Source: Ferroglobus sp.
GTDB taxonomy: Archaea > Halobacteriota > Archaeoglobi > Archaeoglobales > Archaeoglobaceae
Direction: 5' to 3'
DNA: 5,381 nt
Assembly: GCA_015520115.1 (NCBI GenBank)
Contig: WAQS01000114.1
Coordinates: forward strand, 1-5,381
Shown here in pieces: positions 1 through 5,381 of this stretch. The notes under the pieces are model-generated. The model was given only the letters and a program-made list of their open reading frames with translations, was not told the origin of the DNA and made no database searches. The position numbers were made by a program, and so were the translations under genes. The first letter of the stretch is position 1. Each line of letters begins with the position of its first letter.

Positions 1-30
1 GAGATTTAAAGTGCAGCGTTAGGAGAGAAC

Positions 31-327
31 TTGAAAATTATCGGGTTCGGAACGAAAGTTCTTCCGCCAACTTTATCACCTCTCAAACCAACTTACTCCC
101 ATGGCAAAAATCAACTCGAACAGCTTGCGGAAGAACTTGAGCAGCTCAAGAGGAGAGTGAAATACCTCGAATCCCAGCTTCTCACGAAGCAGGACATAAT
201 CGAAATCGAAGAGTTTCTCAGAAAAAATAGAGGAGAGCTCGAACTACTCTCTTTCGACGAAGCTCTGAAGGAGCTTGGGATAGATGAAGCTGAAGTTCGA
301 AAGGAGCTCTCTAAAGAAACTGAGTAA
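31..327 (+). CDS. RelB-like antitoxin of a type II toxin-antitoxin pair (start uncertain)
   Basis: The 98-residue frame begins at a TTG preceded closely by AGGAGAG (21-27). Residues about 28-51 form a heptad-like, Leu/Glu/Lys-rich coiled coil, and the C-terminal part (LTKQDIIEIEEFL near 51-63, SFDEALKELGI near 74-84) resembles archaeal RelB-type antitoxins. Such proteins bind and neutralise a RelE-family toxin and repress their own operon. The toxin-like frame starts inside this gene at 284, a classic TA overlap. The first 25 residues are Pro/Thr-rich and unlike the rest. A better start may be ATG 101, which is in another frame but would join this frame if the five-A run at 106-110 had one more A. 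That would give a roughly 75-residue protein beginning MAKNQLEQL. The TTG start may therefore be an artefact of a broken gene. The family call rests on pattern recognition only. Confidence 0.5.
   Translation: MKIIGFGTKVLPPTLSPLKPTYSHGKNQLEQLAEELEQLKRRVKYLESQLLTKQDIIEIEEFLRKNRGELELLSFDEALKELGIDEAEVRKELSKETE
72..77 (+). promoter_or_regulatory. Candidate TATA box for a leaderless antitoxin start at ATG 101
   Basis: TTTATC is centred about 26 bp upstream of ATG 101, the spacing expected for an archaeal TATA box and a leaderless message. It lies inside the frame read from TTG 31, so it argues that translation really began near 101. The match to the TATA consensus is only partial. Confidence 0.25.
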
Positions 328-515
328 GCTTCCCAAAAAAGATCAAGTTAAAATTCTCGCCAAATTGAAAATCTTCGAGGAAAACTGGCAGAAGGGATTT
401 AGTCAAACTCGAAGGTTACGACAATATTTATGGGAATTACAGGCTTAAGATGTGGATTGAAGGTGAGGAGTGCATAGTTTTCGATCTCGAAATCTCCTTA
501 GCAATTGATGAATAA
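284..515 (+). pseudogene. RelE/ParE-superfamily toxin, frameshifted
   Basis: ATG 284 opens a frame reading MKLKFERSSLKKLSKLPKKD and on to ENWQKG. This is the usual start of a RelE-type toxin: a first beta strand, then basic helices with a KLPKKDQ turn. It lies inside the antitoxin end (44-nt overlap), with AAGGAG at 268-273 as a ribosome binding site. The frame then drifts and stops at 446-448. Reading one frame further on from about 396 restores the second half of the family, DLVKLEGYDNIYGNYRLKMW and then EECIVFDLE, ending at TAA 513-515. One extra base in the AAGGGA stretch (392-397), or loss of two bases there, explains this. The rebuilt protein is about 76 residues and lacks the final strand and basic tail of many relatives, so the C-terminus may also be eroded. 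RelE toxins cleave mRNA on the ribosome and ParE types poison gyrase; I cannot say which this was. As written it should be inactive. Confidence 0.6.
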
Positions 516-660
516 ACATTCCTCAGAAGAAATCCGACAAAACATTTTTGCATTTGTACATCGATAAAAAAGTTCTTGAGAAAGCGAAGCAAATAATCTC
601 CAATCTGTCCGCCTTCGTGGAAATGAAGCTTAGAGAATACATTGTTTTATTTGAAGCTGG

Positions 661-670
661 ATTAGAAAAG
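661..670 (-). terminator. Candidate oligo-T terminator of tRNA-Ala
   Basis: On the minus strand, CTTTTCTAAT follows the tRNA 3' end by about 10 nt. Archaeal RNA polymerase often stops at short T-rich tracts without a hairpin. This one is brief, so the call is weak. Confidence 0.25.
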
Positions 671-679
671 GATTTTGAA

Positions 680-751
<72 letters not shown>

Positions 752-774
752 TCGAAAATAGAAATATTTCGAGT

Positions 775-782
775 TTATTAAA
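775..782 (-). promoter_or_regulatory. TATA box of tRNA-Ala
   Basis: On the minus strand TTTAATAA is centred 27 bp upstream of the first tRNA base, the standard archaeal spacing. It sits in the 52-bp gap between the tatC stop codon and the tRNA, so the tRNA need not depend on read-through from tatC. The rest of that gap holds nothing else I can name. Confidence 0.6.
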
Positions 783-803
783 TTTTGCCCTCCCTTTACT
801 AGA

Positions 804-1529
804 TTAAGTTGTAACGCTGACAACAGCCAAGCTTACCTCAAAGAACAGAATCATGGGTAAAGCTACCATCAACTGGGTGAAAACGTCGGGTGGAGTTATG
901 ACGGCACCAATAACGAAAAAAACTACGTAAAAGTGTCTTCTGTAGTATTTAAACGTGGAAAGATCCACAATACCATTCTTCACGAGGAAATGCATGATTA
1001 AGGGCATTTCGAAAGTCACTCCGAAAACCGCTAACATCAAAACTACGAAATTTATGAACTCGGCTATGGAGTAGAGAGCCAAAACTCCCTGAGATTGGGC
1101 GATGGAGTAGAGAAACTTTAGAAAGAGGGGAAGCATGACGATATAGCCGTAAGCCACTCCCATGACGAACAAAATTGCGGCAACTATAGCATACAATATC
1201 GCCTTACTTTTGGAGATTTCGAAATCCTTCAAAAGCTCCGTTCTTTCCTTCAGGGTCTTGTAGGTGATGTAAATTATGTATGGCAGCGCCGCGAGAAAAC
1301 CGAATATCAGGGAGACTTTTATCTTCAGCATAAGAAGCTCAAGGGGAGCTTGAGTGATCAGTTTAGCCCCCTCTGGGAGCAAATCCTCTTCAACTTTTTC
1401 TATGACGTGATCCGCTATGAAAACGTAAGATAAAGCCCAGACTACCGCGATTATGCCGATGACTTTAATGAGTTTCATTCTTACAGCCACAAGTATTTCC
1501 GCTACATCTCTCAGCGTTAGTTCTGTCAT
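804..1529 (-). CDS. tatC: TatC, Sec-independent (twin-arginine) protein translocase subunit, divergent
   Basis: TatC is the membrane receptor that binds twin-arginine signal peptides and, with TatA-type subunits, moves folded proteins across the cell membrane. The 241-residue product has six hydrophobic segments, near residues 20-38, 68-90, 108-135, 152-170, 172-183 (short) and 199-238 (the last possibly split in two). The C-terminal half is typical: FGVTFEMP (169-176), the RRHF turn before the next helix (197-200), and AVITPPDVFTQ (209-219) with the signature TPPD. The N-terminal half is unusual. The conserved ELR of the first cytoplasmic segment reads AVR (15-17), and the P-x-L-Y-x-x-E-R motif of the next cytoplasmic loop is not recognisable; a longer, charged stretch (about 91-109) stands there. 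No tatA/tatB-like gene is adjacent. The start is the ATG that lies 26 bp from a TATA box, which suggests a leaderless message. Family call firm; full function less so. Confidence 0.9.
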   Translation of the reverse strand: MTELTLRDVAEILVAVRMKLIKVIGIIAVVWALSYVFIADHVIEKVEEDLLPEGAKLITQAPLELLMLKIKVSLIFGFLAALPYIIYITYKTLKERTELLKDFEISKSKAILYAIVAAILFVMGVAYGYIVMLPLFLKFLYSIAQSQGVLALYSIAEFINFVVLMLAVFGVTFEMPLIMHFLVKNGIVDLSTFKYYRRHFYVVFFVIGAVITPPDVFTQLMVALPMILFFEVSLAVVSVTT

Positions 1530-1547
1530 CGATATTCGCTGAAGAAC

Positions 1548-1563
1548 AGAGTATATATACTCT
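1548..1563. promoter_or_regulatory. Palindromic TATA/BRE element between tatC and argJ, possibly a shared bidirectional promoter
   Basis: AGAGTATATATACTCT is a perfect 16-bp palindrome. Its centre lies 24.5 bp from the A of the argJ start codon (1580) and 26.5 bp from the A of the tatC start codon (1529). Either distance suits a TATA box with transcription beginning at or next to the start codon, so both messages would be leaderless. The purine-rich AGAG on each side occupies the place of the TFB-recognition element in either direction. No second TATA candidate is visible in this 50-bp gap. Confidence 0.7.
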
Positions 1564-1579
1564 CCGAAGAACTCGGTTT

Positions 1580-2713
1580 ATGCTTCACATGATCGATGGC
1601 GTCTTTTGCGGGGGAGAGAAGAGAGGCAAAATCGGAGTAGGAATAATCGTTTGCGAGGGTAAGATAGCTGCTGTTTACACGAAAAATAAAATAAAAGCGG
1701 CTCCAATTAAGTTTAACCTTCAAAATCTCTCGGAAGATGTTAGGGGGATAATCGTAAACAGCGGAAACGCTAACGCTTTTACCGGAGAGGAAGGTGTGAG
1801 GAGAGCTAAAATGATGGCGGAATTCCTTGCTTCAAAGCTGAACTGCGAAGTTAGCAAGGTTGCTGTCGCTTCGACTGGAGTCATTGGAAAGCAGCTCGAA
1901 ATAGAGGAAATTATAAGAATGGGCGAAGACGTTTTTAACAAACTCGGAAACGATGAGAACTCTTCTCTTTCGTTTGCGAAGGCGATAATGACAACCGACC
2001 GATTTCCGAAAATGGCTTACTGGGAGAACGAAGTCAAAATTGCTGGAGTTGCGAAGGGTGCTGGAATGATCTCCCCAAACATGGCTACGATGCTCGCTTT
2101 CATAGTATCCGATGCGGACCTTCAACCGAGAGTTTCGAAGAGAATTTTGAGGAGGGTGGTGGACAGAACTTTCAATCAGGCTGTTGTTGACGGAGATACC
2201 TCAACTAACGACACAGTTTTTCTTGTGACAACCAGAGAGAAAAAGGTCTCGGAAAGGTCTTTTGAGGGGATGCTGGAAAGAGTTTGCGGGGAGCTTGCGA
2301 AGCAGATAGTTAGGGATGGAGAGGGCGCAAAAAAGCTCCTTTTGATTAAAGTAACCGGGGCGAGGAATAACAAAGAGGCTTTTAAAGCTGCAAAAACAAT
2401 AGCAAGCTCTTTACTCGTTAAGACAGCGTTTTTCGGAGAAGATCCGAACTTCGGGAGAATTGTCGCCGCTTTGGGCTATTCTGGAATAGATGTGGATGAA
2501 AGAATCAGCATAGCTTTCAAAAGCAAACTTGGGGAGGTTAAAGTTGTGGAGAGGGGAGAGGTTGTGATGGATGAGGCTGCGGCAAGAAAAATACTATCGG
2601 CGGAAGAAATAGAAGTTCTGATAGATCTACACAAAGGAAACGGGAAAGGATGTGCTTTTGGCTGCGATCTCGGCTACGAGTACGTTAGAATAAATTCGGA
2701 ATATACAACATGA
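1580..2713 (+). CDS. argJ: ArgJ, glutamate N-acetyltransferase / ornithine acetyltransferase
   Basis: ArgJ moves the acetyl group from N-acetylornithine to glutamate, recycling it in arginine biosynthesis; bifunctional members also use acetyl-CoA. The 377-residue protein has the family landmarks in order: NSGNANAFTG (60-69), MTTDRFPK (137-144), the oxyanion and self-cleavage region KGAGMISPNMATML (159-172), DGEGAKK (246-252), FGEDPNFGRIVAALGYSG (285-302), and the C-terminal YEYVRINSEYTT (366-377). Cleavage is expected before Thr170, giving an alpha chain of about 169 residues and a beta chain whose N-terminal Thr is the nucleophile. The usual GEGATK reads GEGAKK, a small departure. The start at 1580 fits a leaderless message about 25 bp from the TATA element; a second in-frame ATG lies at 1589. 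The gene opens a four-gene operon and overlaps the next by 4 nt. One-step recycling or bifunctionality cannot be told from sequence. Confidence 0.96.
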   Translation: MLHMIDGVFCGGEKRGKIGVGIIVCEGKIAAVYTKNKIKAAPIKFNLQNLSEDVRGIIVNSGNANAFTGEEGVRRAKMMAEFLASKLNCEVSKVAVASTGVIGKQLEIEEIIRMGEDVFNKLGNDENSSLSFAKAIMTTDRFPKMAYWENEVKIAGVAKGAGMISPNMATMLAFIVSDADLQPRVSKRILRRVVDRTFNQAVVDGDTSTNDTVFLVTTREKKVSERSFEGMLERVCGELAKQIVRDGEGAKKLLLIKVTGARNNKEAFKAAKTIASSLLVKTAFFGEDPNFGRIVAALGYSGIDVDERISIAFKSKLGEVKVVERGEVVMDEAAARKILSAEEIEVLIDLHKGNGKGCAFGCDLGYEYVRINSEYTT

Positions 2714-3918
2714 AGTACGTCATAGTTGGAGGAGGAAGTATAGGGAGGAGCATAGCGGATTCGTTGAAGGAAGATTACATTATCGTTGAAAAAGACGAGA
2801 AAACCTACGAAGAACTGATCAAGCAAGGTTACAAAGCCTTGCTCGGTGATGCGAGGGACGAGAATTTTATGAGTAAGCTTCAGTTAAAGGGAGCGAAAGT
2901 AATATTAGCAACAAACGATGATGAGGCAAACTTGCAGATAGCGGAAATAGCAAGAAAACTCGGAGTAGAGGAAATTGTGGCAAGAGTGGAGGATGGGAGC
3001 AGGATAGAAGAATATGCGAAGGCTAAGATAAAAGCCATCGCCTGCGATAAGATAGTCGCTGCTGAAATCATGTATGAGCTTTCAGAAGGTAGGAAAAGGT
3101 ACTTTGAGATAGTCGTTTCTAAGAGAAACTTTGCCGGAAAGAGACTTTCGGAGATAAACGTAGGGGAAGGTTGCACAGTGGTTGTCGTTTTCAGAGGTGG
3201 TTTAGCCTACAAACCAAATCCCGATTTCAAGCTTGAAGAGGGAGATAGGCTCGGGATTATCTGTGGAGAGGAGATAAAAGCGACTAAAAAGCCCTTTGAA
3301 GAGGTGCTTGTGGTCGTTACGGATTCAAAGCAAAAGGACAAAGTTTTCAGAGAAGCAAGAATGTTCGCTGAAAGGTTCGATGCCGAGCTGATTTATCTCT
3401 ACAAGTCCCAAGGATCGATAATGTGTTCCTTAGCCACCGACGAGATCGAGGATATGAGCCTCAACGAAGCTATTGAACTGCTAAAAGCTTTCGAGGGGAA
3501 GGTGGATCTGATGATAACGAACGTTCCCAAGAGCAGAAAGGAACTTGTGTTCCTTGAAAAATTCCCAGTTCTTCTGGCTAAAGGAAAGGAAGATTACAAA
3601 AACGCTCTTGTTATCGTGAACACAAGTAAGCCAGAGAAACTCCTGAATTACGCTTCGGCGATTTCGAACTTTTTCGGGGAAACGACAGTTCTCTTTCTCA
3701 ATCAGGAGCAGTTGAAAGCCGCATCTTCGATAATGGAAAGCCCGAAAATGAAAACTTCCTTAGCTTCTCACAACCCTCTGGTGGAGGTCATAAGTGAAGT
3801 GAAAAAAGAGTACGACCTTGTGATTCTTTCTGCAAAAAACGATGTCGGAAACCTGAGCGAAAACGTCCTCTGGAAAGTTATAACTAAAACGAACTCCTCT
3901 GTGATGGTGATTGAATGA
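2710..3918 (+). CDS. RCK (TrkA-type) K+/NAD-binding regulator with tandem USP-like C-terminal half
   Basis: This is a cytoplasmic ligand-sensing protein expected to gate the membrane antiporter encoded next. Residues 1-115 form a Rossmann RCK_N domain: GGGSIG (7-12), an acidic strand end (E27, D29), GDARDE (46-51), and ATNDDEANLQIAEIAR (67-82). It probably binds NAD(H) or another nucleotide. Residues about 130-190 form an RCK_C (TrkA_C) domain, with the typical AGKRLSEINV and KLEEGDRLGIIC segments. Residues about 197-290 and 296-402 each look like a universal-stress-protein alpha/beta fold (VLVVVTDS..., ALVIVNTS..., closing with SSVMVIE), but neither shows the G-x2-G-x9-G-(S/T) ATP loop. At 402 residues it is much longer than a single RCK unit of about 220. 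The gene starts in the argJ stop (ATGA) and ends in the antiporter start (ATGA). No clear Shine-Dalgarno site precedes it, so translation is probably coupled to argJ. The RCK call is firm; the USP halves are inferred by eye. Confidence 0.85.
   Translation: MKYVIVGGGSIGRSIADSLKEDYIIVEKDEKTYEELIKQGYKALLGDARDENFMSKLQLKGAKVILATNDDEANLQIAEIARKLGVEEIVARVEDGSRIEEYAKAKIKAIACDKIVAAEIMYELSEGRKRYFEIVVSKRNFAGKRLSEINVGEGCTVVVVFRGGLAYKPNPDFKLEEGDRLGIICGEEIKATKKPFEEVLVVVTDSKQKDKVFREARMFAERFDAELIYLYKSQGSIMCSLATDEIEDMSLNEAIELLKAFEGKVDLMITNVPKSRKELVFLEKFPVLLAKGKEDYKNALVIVNTSKPEKLLNYASAISNFFGETTVLFLNQEQLKAASSIMESPKMKTSLASHNPLVEVISEVKKEYDLVILSAKNDVGNLSENVLWKVITKTNSSVMVIE
3906..3911 (+). promoter_or_regulatory. 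Ribosome binding site of the antiporter gene
   Basis: GGTGAT matches the archaeal 16S rRNA 3' tail and ends 3 nt before ATG 3915. It lies within the last codons of the preceding gene and supports the overlapping start. Confidence 0.5.
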
Positions 3919-5027
3919 AAGATTTAATAGCGATTTTTTTGATTTCGGGAATAGCTTTCCTATCTCCGTTTATCGCCGAAAGAATCAGAATTCCGGCAGT
4001 AATCCTCGAAATAGTTTTCGGCATGATGTTAGCTTCTCTCTACAACATTTTCAGCCTCTCTTGGTTCGAGTTCTTTGCCCTTTTGGGTTTGATATTCCTC
4101 ATGTTTCTTTCTGGGCTTGAGATTAACTTTTCAATTCTCGAAAAAAGGAAGGACATAGTTTTTATCTCTCTACTCTACATTCTCCTGAGTTTTCTGATCT
4201 CTTTCACGGCGGTGATAATGCTAAAAGTTCACATCATTTATGCGATATTCCTGACAAACGTATCTCTTGGACTTGTTGTTCCTGTTTTGAGGGAAAAAAG
4301 ACTTGCCGGAACCGATTTTGGACAGAGCATTCTCGTAACTACTTTCCTCACGGATTTTCTCACCATGACTCTCCTGTCCATCATAGTGATTTACGAAAAG
4401 TACGAAAGTGTTTCCATGGAATTCTTCCTTTCCTTCGGGATAATTCTTCTTTTCCTTCTCTCGTACTTTCTTGGCGAAAGACTCATCTGGAGGTTTCCGA
4501 ATTTCTTTAAAAGGCTTTACGAAGATCCGATGGAGGTTGGAGTTAGGGGTGCTTTTGCTCTGATGATATTCTTCTCTGGAGTCGCAACTCTCTTAGGATC
4601 GGAAGCAATTCTTGGAGCTTTTCTCGCGGGAGTTCTTGTTTCAGCTGTTTTGAGGGGCTCCGGAAGCTTGGGCGGGAAGCTTGAAGCGGTTGGCTACGGC
4701 GTTTTTATACCGATATTTTTCCTCAAAGCTGGAGCGGAGCTTTACAGATCTCTGAGCGGTGTTAACTTGATTTTCGTGATCCACCTTACGATAGCGGCTT
4801 TTGCAGCAAAGCTCTTACCGTCCTTTGTCTTCTTCAAAAAATTCGAGGTTAAAGATGCCATAAAAATGGGAACCATTCAGGTTTCGAAGCTGAGCCTGAC
4901 GGTAGCTGGGGCAGAGATCGCAAGGAGTGCTGGAATAATTACGAGTTTCGAAGCAGCTAACGTTATCTTTTTCACGCTCTTGACAGGACTAATAGCACCG
5001 ACGATATTCAGGGTGATGGTTAAATGA
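3915..5027 (+). CDS. CPA2-family cation/proton antiporter (KefB/NapA-like membrane subunit)
   Basis: This is an integral membrane exchanger, expected to swap Na+ or K+ for H+. The 370-residue protein is hydrophobic throughout, with about 11-12 transmembrane segments. Family marks are GIAFLSPFIAERIRIPAVILEI (12-33) at the N-terminus, LMFLSGLEINF (62-72), the discontinuous-helix region NVSLGLVVPVLREKRLAGTDFGQ (115-137), the ion-site helix with TD (146-147), GSEAILGAFLAGVLVS (228-243), FIPIFFLKAGAEL (264-276), and a C-terminal segment with QVSKLSLTVAGAEI (322-335). Asp147 is the expected ion-binding residue. The preceding Asp of electrogenic DD members is Thr here, which would fit an electroneutral or KefC-like mode, but this is inference. 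The protein ends right after the last helix, so it lacks the cytoplasmic RCK domain fused in KefB/KefC; that domain is supplied by the preceding gene, which overlaps by 4 nt. The exported ion cannot be named from sequence. Confidence 0.9.
   Translation: MKDLIAIFLISGIAFLSPFIAERIRIPAVILEIVFGMMLASLYNIFSLSWFEFFALLGLIFLMFLSGLEINFSILEKRKDIVFISLLYILLSFLISFTAVIMLKVHIIYAIFLTNVSLGLVVPVLREKRLAGTDFGQSILVTTFLTDFLTMTLLSIIVIYEKYESVSMEFFLSFGIILLFLLSYFLGERLIWRFPNFFKRLYEDPMEVGVRGAFALMIFFSGVATLLGSEAILGAFLAGVLVSAVLRGSGSLGGKLEAVGYGVFIPIFFLKAGAELYRSLSGVNLIFVIHLTIAAFAAKLLPSFVFFKKFEVKDAIKMGTIQVSKLSLTVAGAEIARSAGIITSFEAANVIFFTLLTGLIAPTIFRVMVK
5012..5017 (+). promoter_or_regulatory. Ribosome binding site of the FAD-dependent oxidoreductase gene
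   Basis: GGTGAT, within the purine-rich GGGTGATGG, ends 6 nt before ATG 5024. It supports that start over any later one. Confidence 0.55.
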
Positions 5028-5381
5028 AGATCGCTGTCATCGGAGCTGGTTTGAGTGGACTTAACGCTGCAAGAATATTATCGGAATATGCGAAAGTAAC
5101 AGTCTTCGAAAAGAACGAGGTGGGCGGATTGCTCTCCTCTCTCTGCAACTCCTACTGCATAGAAAAGTTCTACCACCACTGTTTTAGGTGGGATGAATAC
5201 CTCCTTGAAATTTTGAAGGAATTGAATCTTCACTCAAAACTTGAATGGAAAGTCGTCAAAGTAGGGCAGGAGTATGAGGGGAAGATCTATTCTCTGAGCA
5301 CACCGGTTGAGATTTTAAGATATCCCGGCATGAATTTTTTGGACAAGATAAAGCTTGCGAAATTCACGATCTCTACGAAAA
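5024..5381 (+). CDS. FAD-dependent amine oxidase / protoporphyrinogen oxidase-like protein, N-terminal part
   Basis: The gene runs off the window; 119 codons are visible. The product starts with a dinucleotide-binding fold: VIGAGLSGLNAARIL (5-19, GxGxxG), an acidic residue ending the second strand (E29) that should hold the FAD ribose, and NEVGGLLSS (31-39), the GG motif of the amine-oxidase/HemY family. IEKFYHHCFRWDEYLLEIL (46-64) is typical of the archaeal and bacterial NAD(P)/FAD oxidoreductases related to HemY and UDP-galactopyranose mutase. The substrate cannot be judged: the substrate-binding and C-terminal FAD regions are outside. Members of this group include haem-pathway oxidases, carotenoid desaturases and sugar-nucleotide enzymes. 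It overlaps the antiporter stop by 4 nt (ATGA), so it belongs to the same operon. Confidence 0.85.
   Translation, partial: MKIAVIGAGLSGLNAARILSEYAKVTVFEKNEVGGLLSSLCNSYCIEKFYHHCFRWDEYLLEILKELNLHSKLEWKVVKVGQEYEGKIYSLSTPVEILRYPGMNFLDKIKLAKFTISTK

Noticed and set aside
48..66. Imperfect hairpin CGGAA...TTCCG enclosing GAAC-GAAA-GTTC
   Set aside because: The two possible stems are short and mutually exclusive, with no T tract after them; an operator role for the TA locus cannot be argued from one copy.
3..131. Open plus-strand frame running in from the left window edge
   Set aside because: No recognisable protein character, and it overlaps the antitoxin frame. It could be the end of an upstream gene but nothing supports that.
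386..404. Programmed ribosomal frameshift in the toxin gene
   Set aside because: No slippery heptamer, no downstream structure and no precedent known to me in this toxin family; mutation or sequencing error is simpler.
1589..1591. Second ATG as the argJ start
   Set aside because: The ATG at 1580 fits the TATA spacing for a leaderless message better; the two differ by only three residues.
1526..1723. Minus-strand open frame overlapping the tatC start and argJ 5' end
   Set aside because: It is a shadow of argJ in another frame, has no family resemblance, and would transcribe across the shared promoter.
1720..2373. Three minus-strand open frames inside argJ
   Set aside because: Low-complexity Ser/Leu/Thr-rich translations antisense to a clear conserved gene.
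2880..3176. 98-residue minus-strand frame inside the RCK gene
   Set aside because: Antisense shadow of a conserved RCK domain; no start signals.
3911..4120. Plus-strand 69-residue frame over the antiporter start
   Set aside because: Out of frame with the antiporter, whose N-terminal helices are clearly conserved; the composition looks non-coding.

Overview
The window looks like chromosomal DNA of a hyperthermophilic euryarchaeon, most likely of the Archaeoglobales; I cannot fix genus or species by eye. The reasons are archaeal TATA boxes about 25-27 bp from start points, apparently leaderless messages, a tRNA-Ala without encoded CCA, GGTGAT-type ribosome binding sites, Lys/Glu/Ile-rich proteins, and an archaeal-type ArgJ, RCK protein and antiporter.

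Left part (1-679): an accessory and decaying segment. It holds a RelB-like antitoxin reading frame, an overlapping RelE/ParE-type toxin that can only be read with one frame change near 392-396, and a small ribbon-helix-helix/CcdA-like frame that runs antisense into the 3' end of a tRNA gene. Remnants of this kind beside a tRNA 3' end suggest the edge of an old integrated element, possibly carrying the N-terminal part of an SSV-type integrase; this is inference.

Middle (680-1580): an intact tRNA-Ala(CGC) on the minus strand with its own TATA box, then a divergent TatC translocase subunit, also on the minus strand. TatC and argJ diverge from a 50-bp intergenic region with one perfectly palindromic TATA element (AGAG-TATATATA-CTCT) lying about 25 bp from one start codon and about 26 bp from the other. 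It may serve as a single bidirectional promoter for two leaderless messages.

Right part (1580-5381): a tightly packed plus-strand operon in which each gene overlaps the next by 4 nt (ATGA). The order is argJ (arginine biosynthesis), an RCK (TrkA-type) protein with a tandem USP-like C-terminal half, a CPA2-family cation/proton antiporter, and the start of an FAD-dependent amine-oxidase/protoporphyrinogen-oxidase-like protein cut by the window edge. The RCK protein and antiporter together resemble a Kef-type gated cation efflux system split over two genes, with the regulator encoded first. The link of this module to argJ and the flavoprotein is unexplained.
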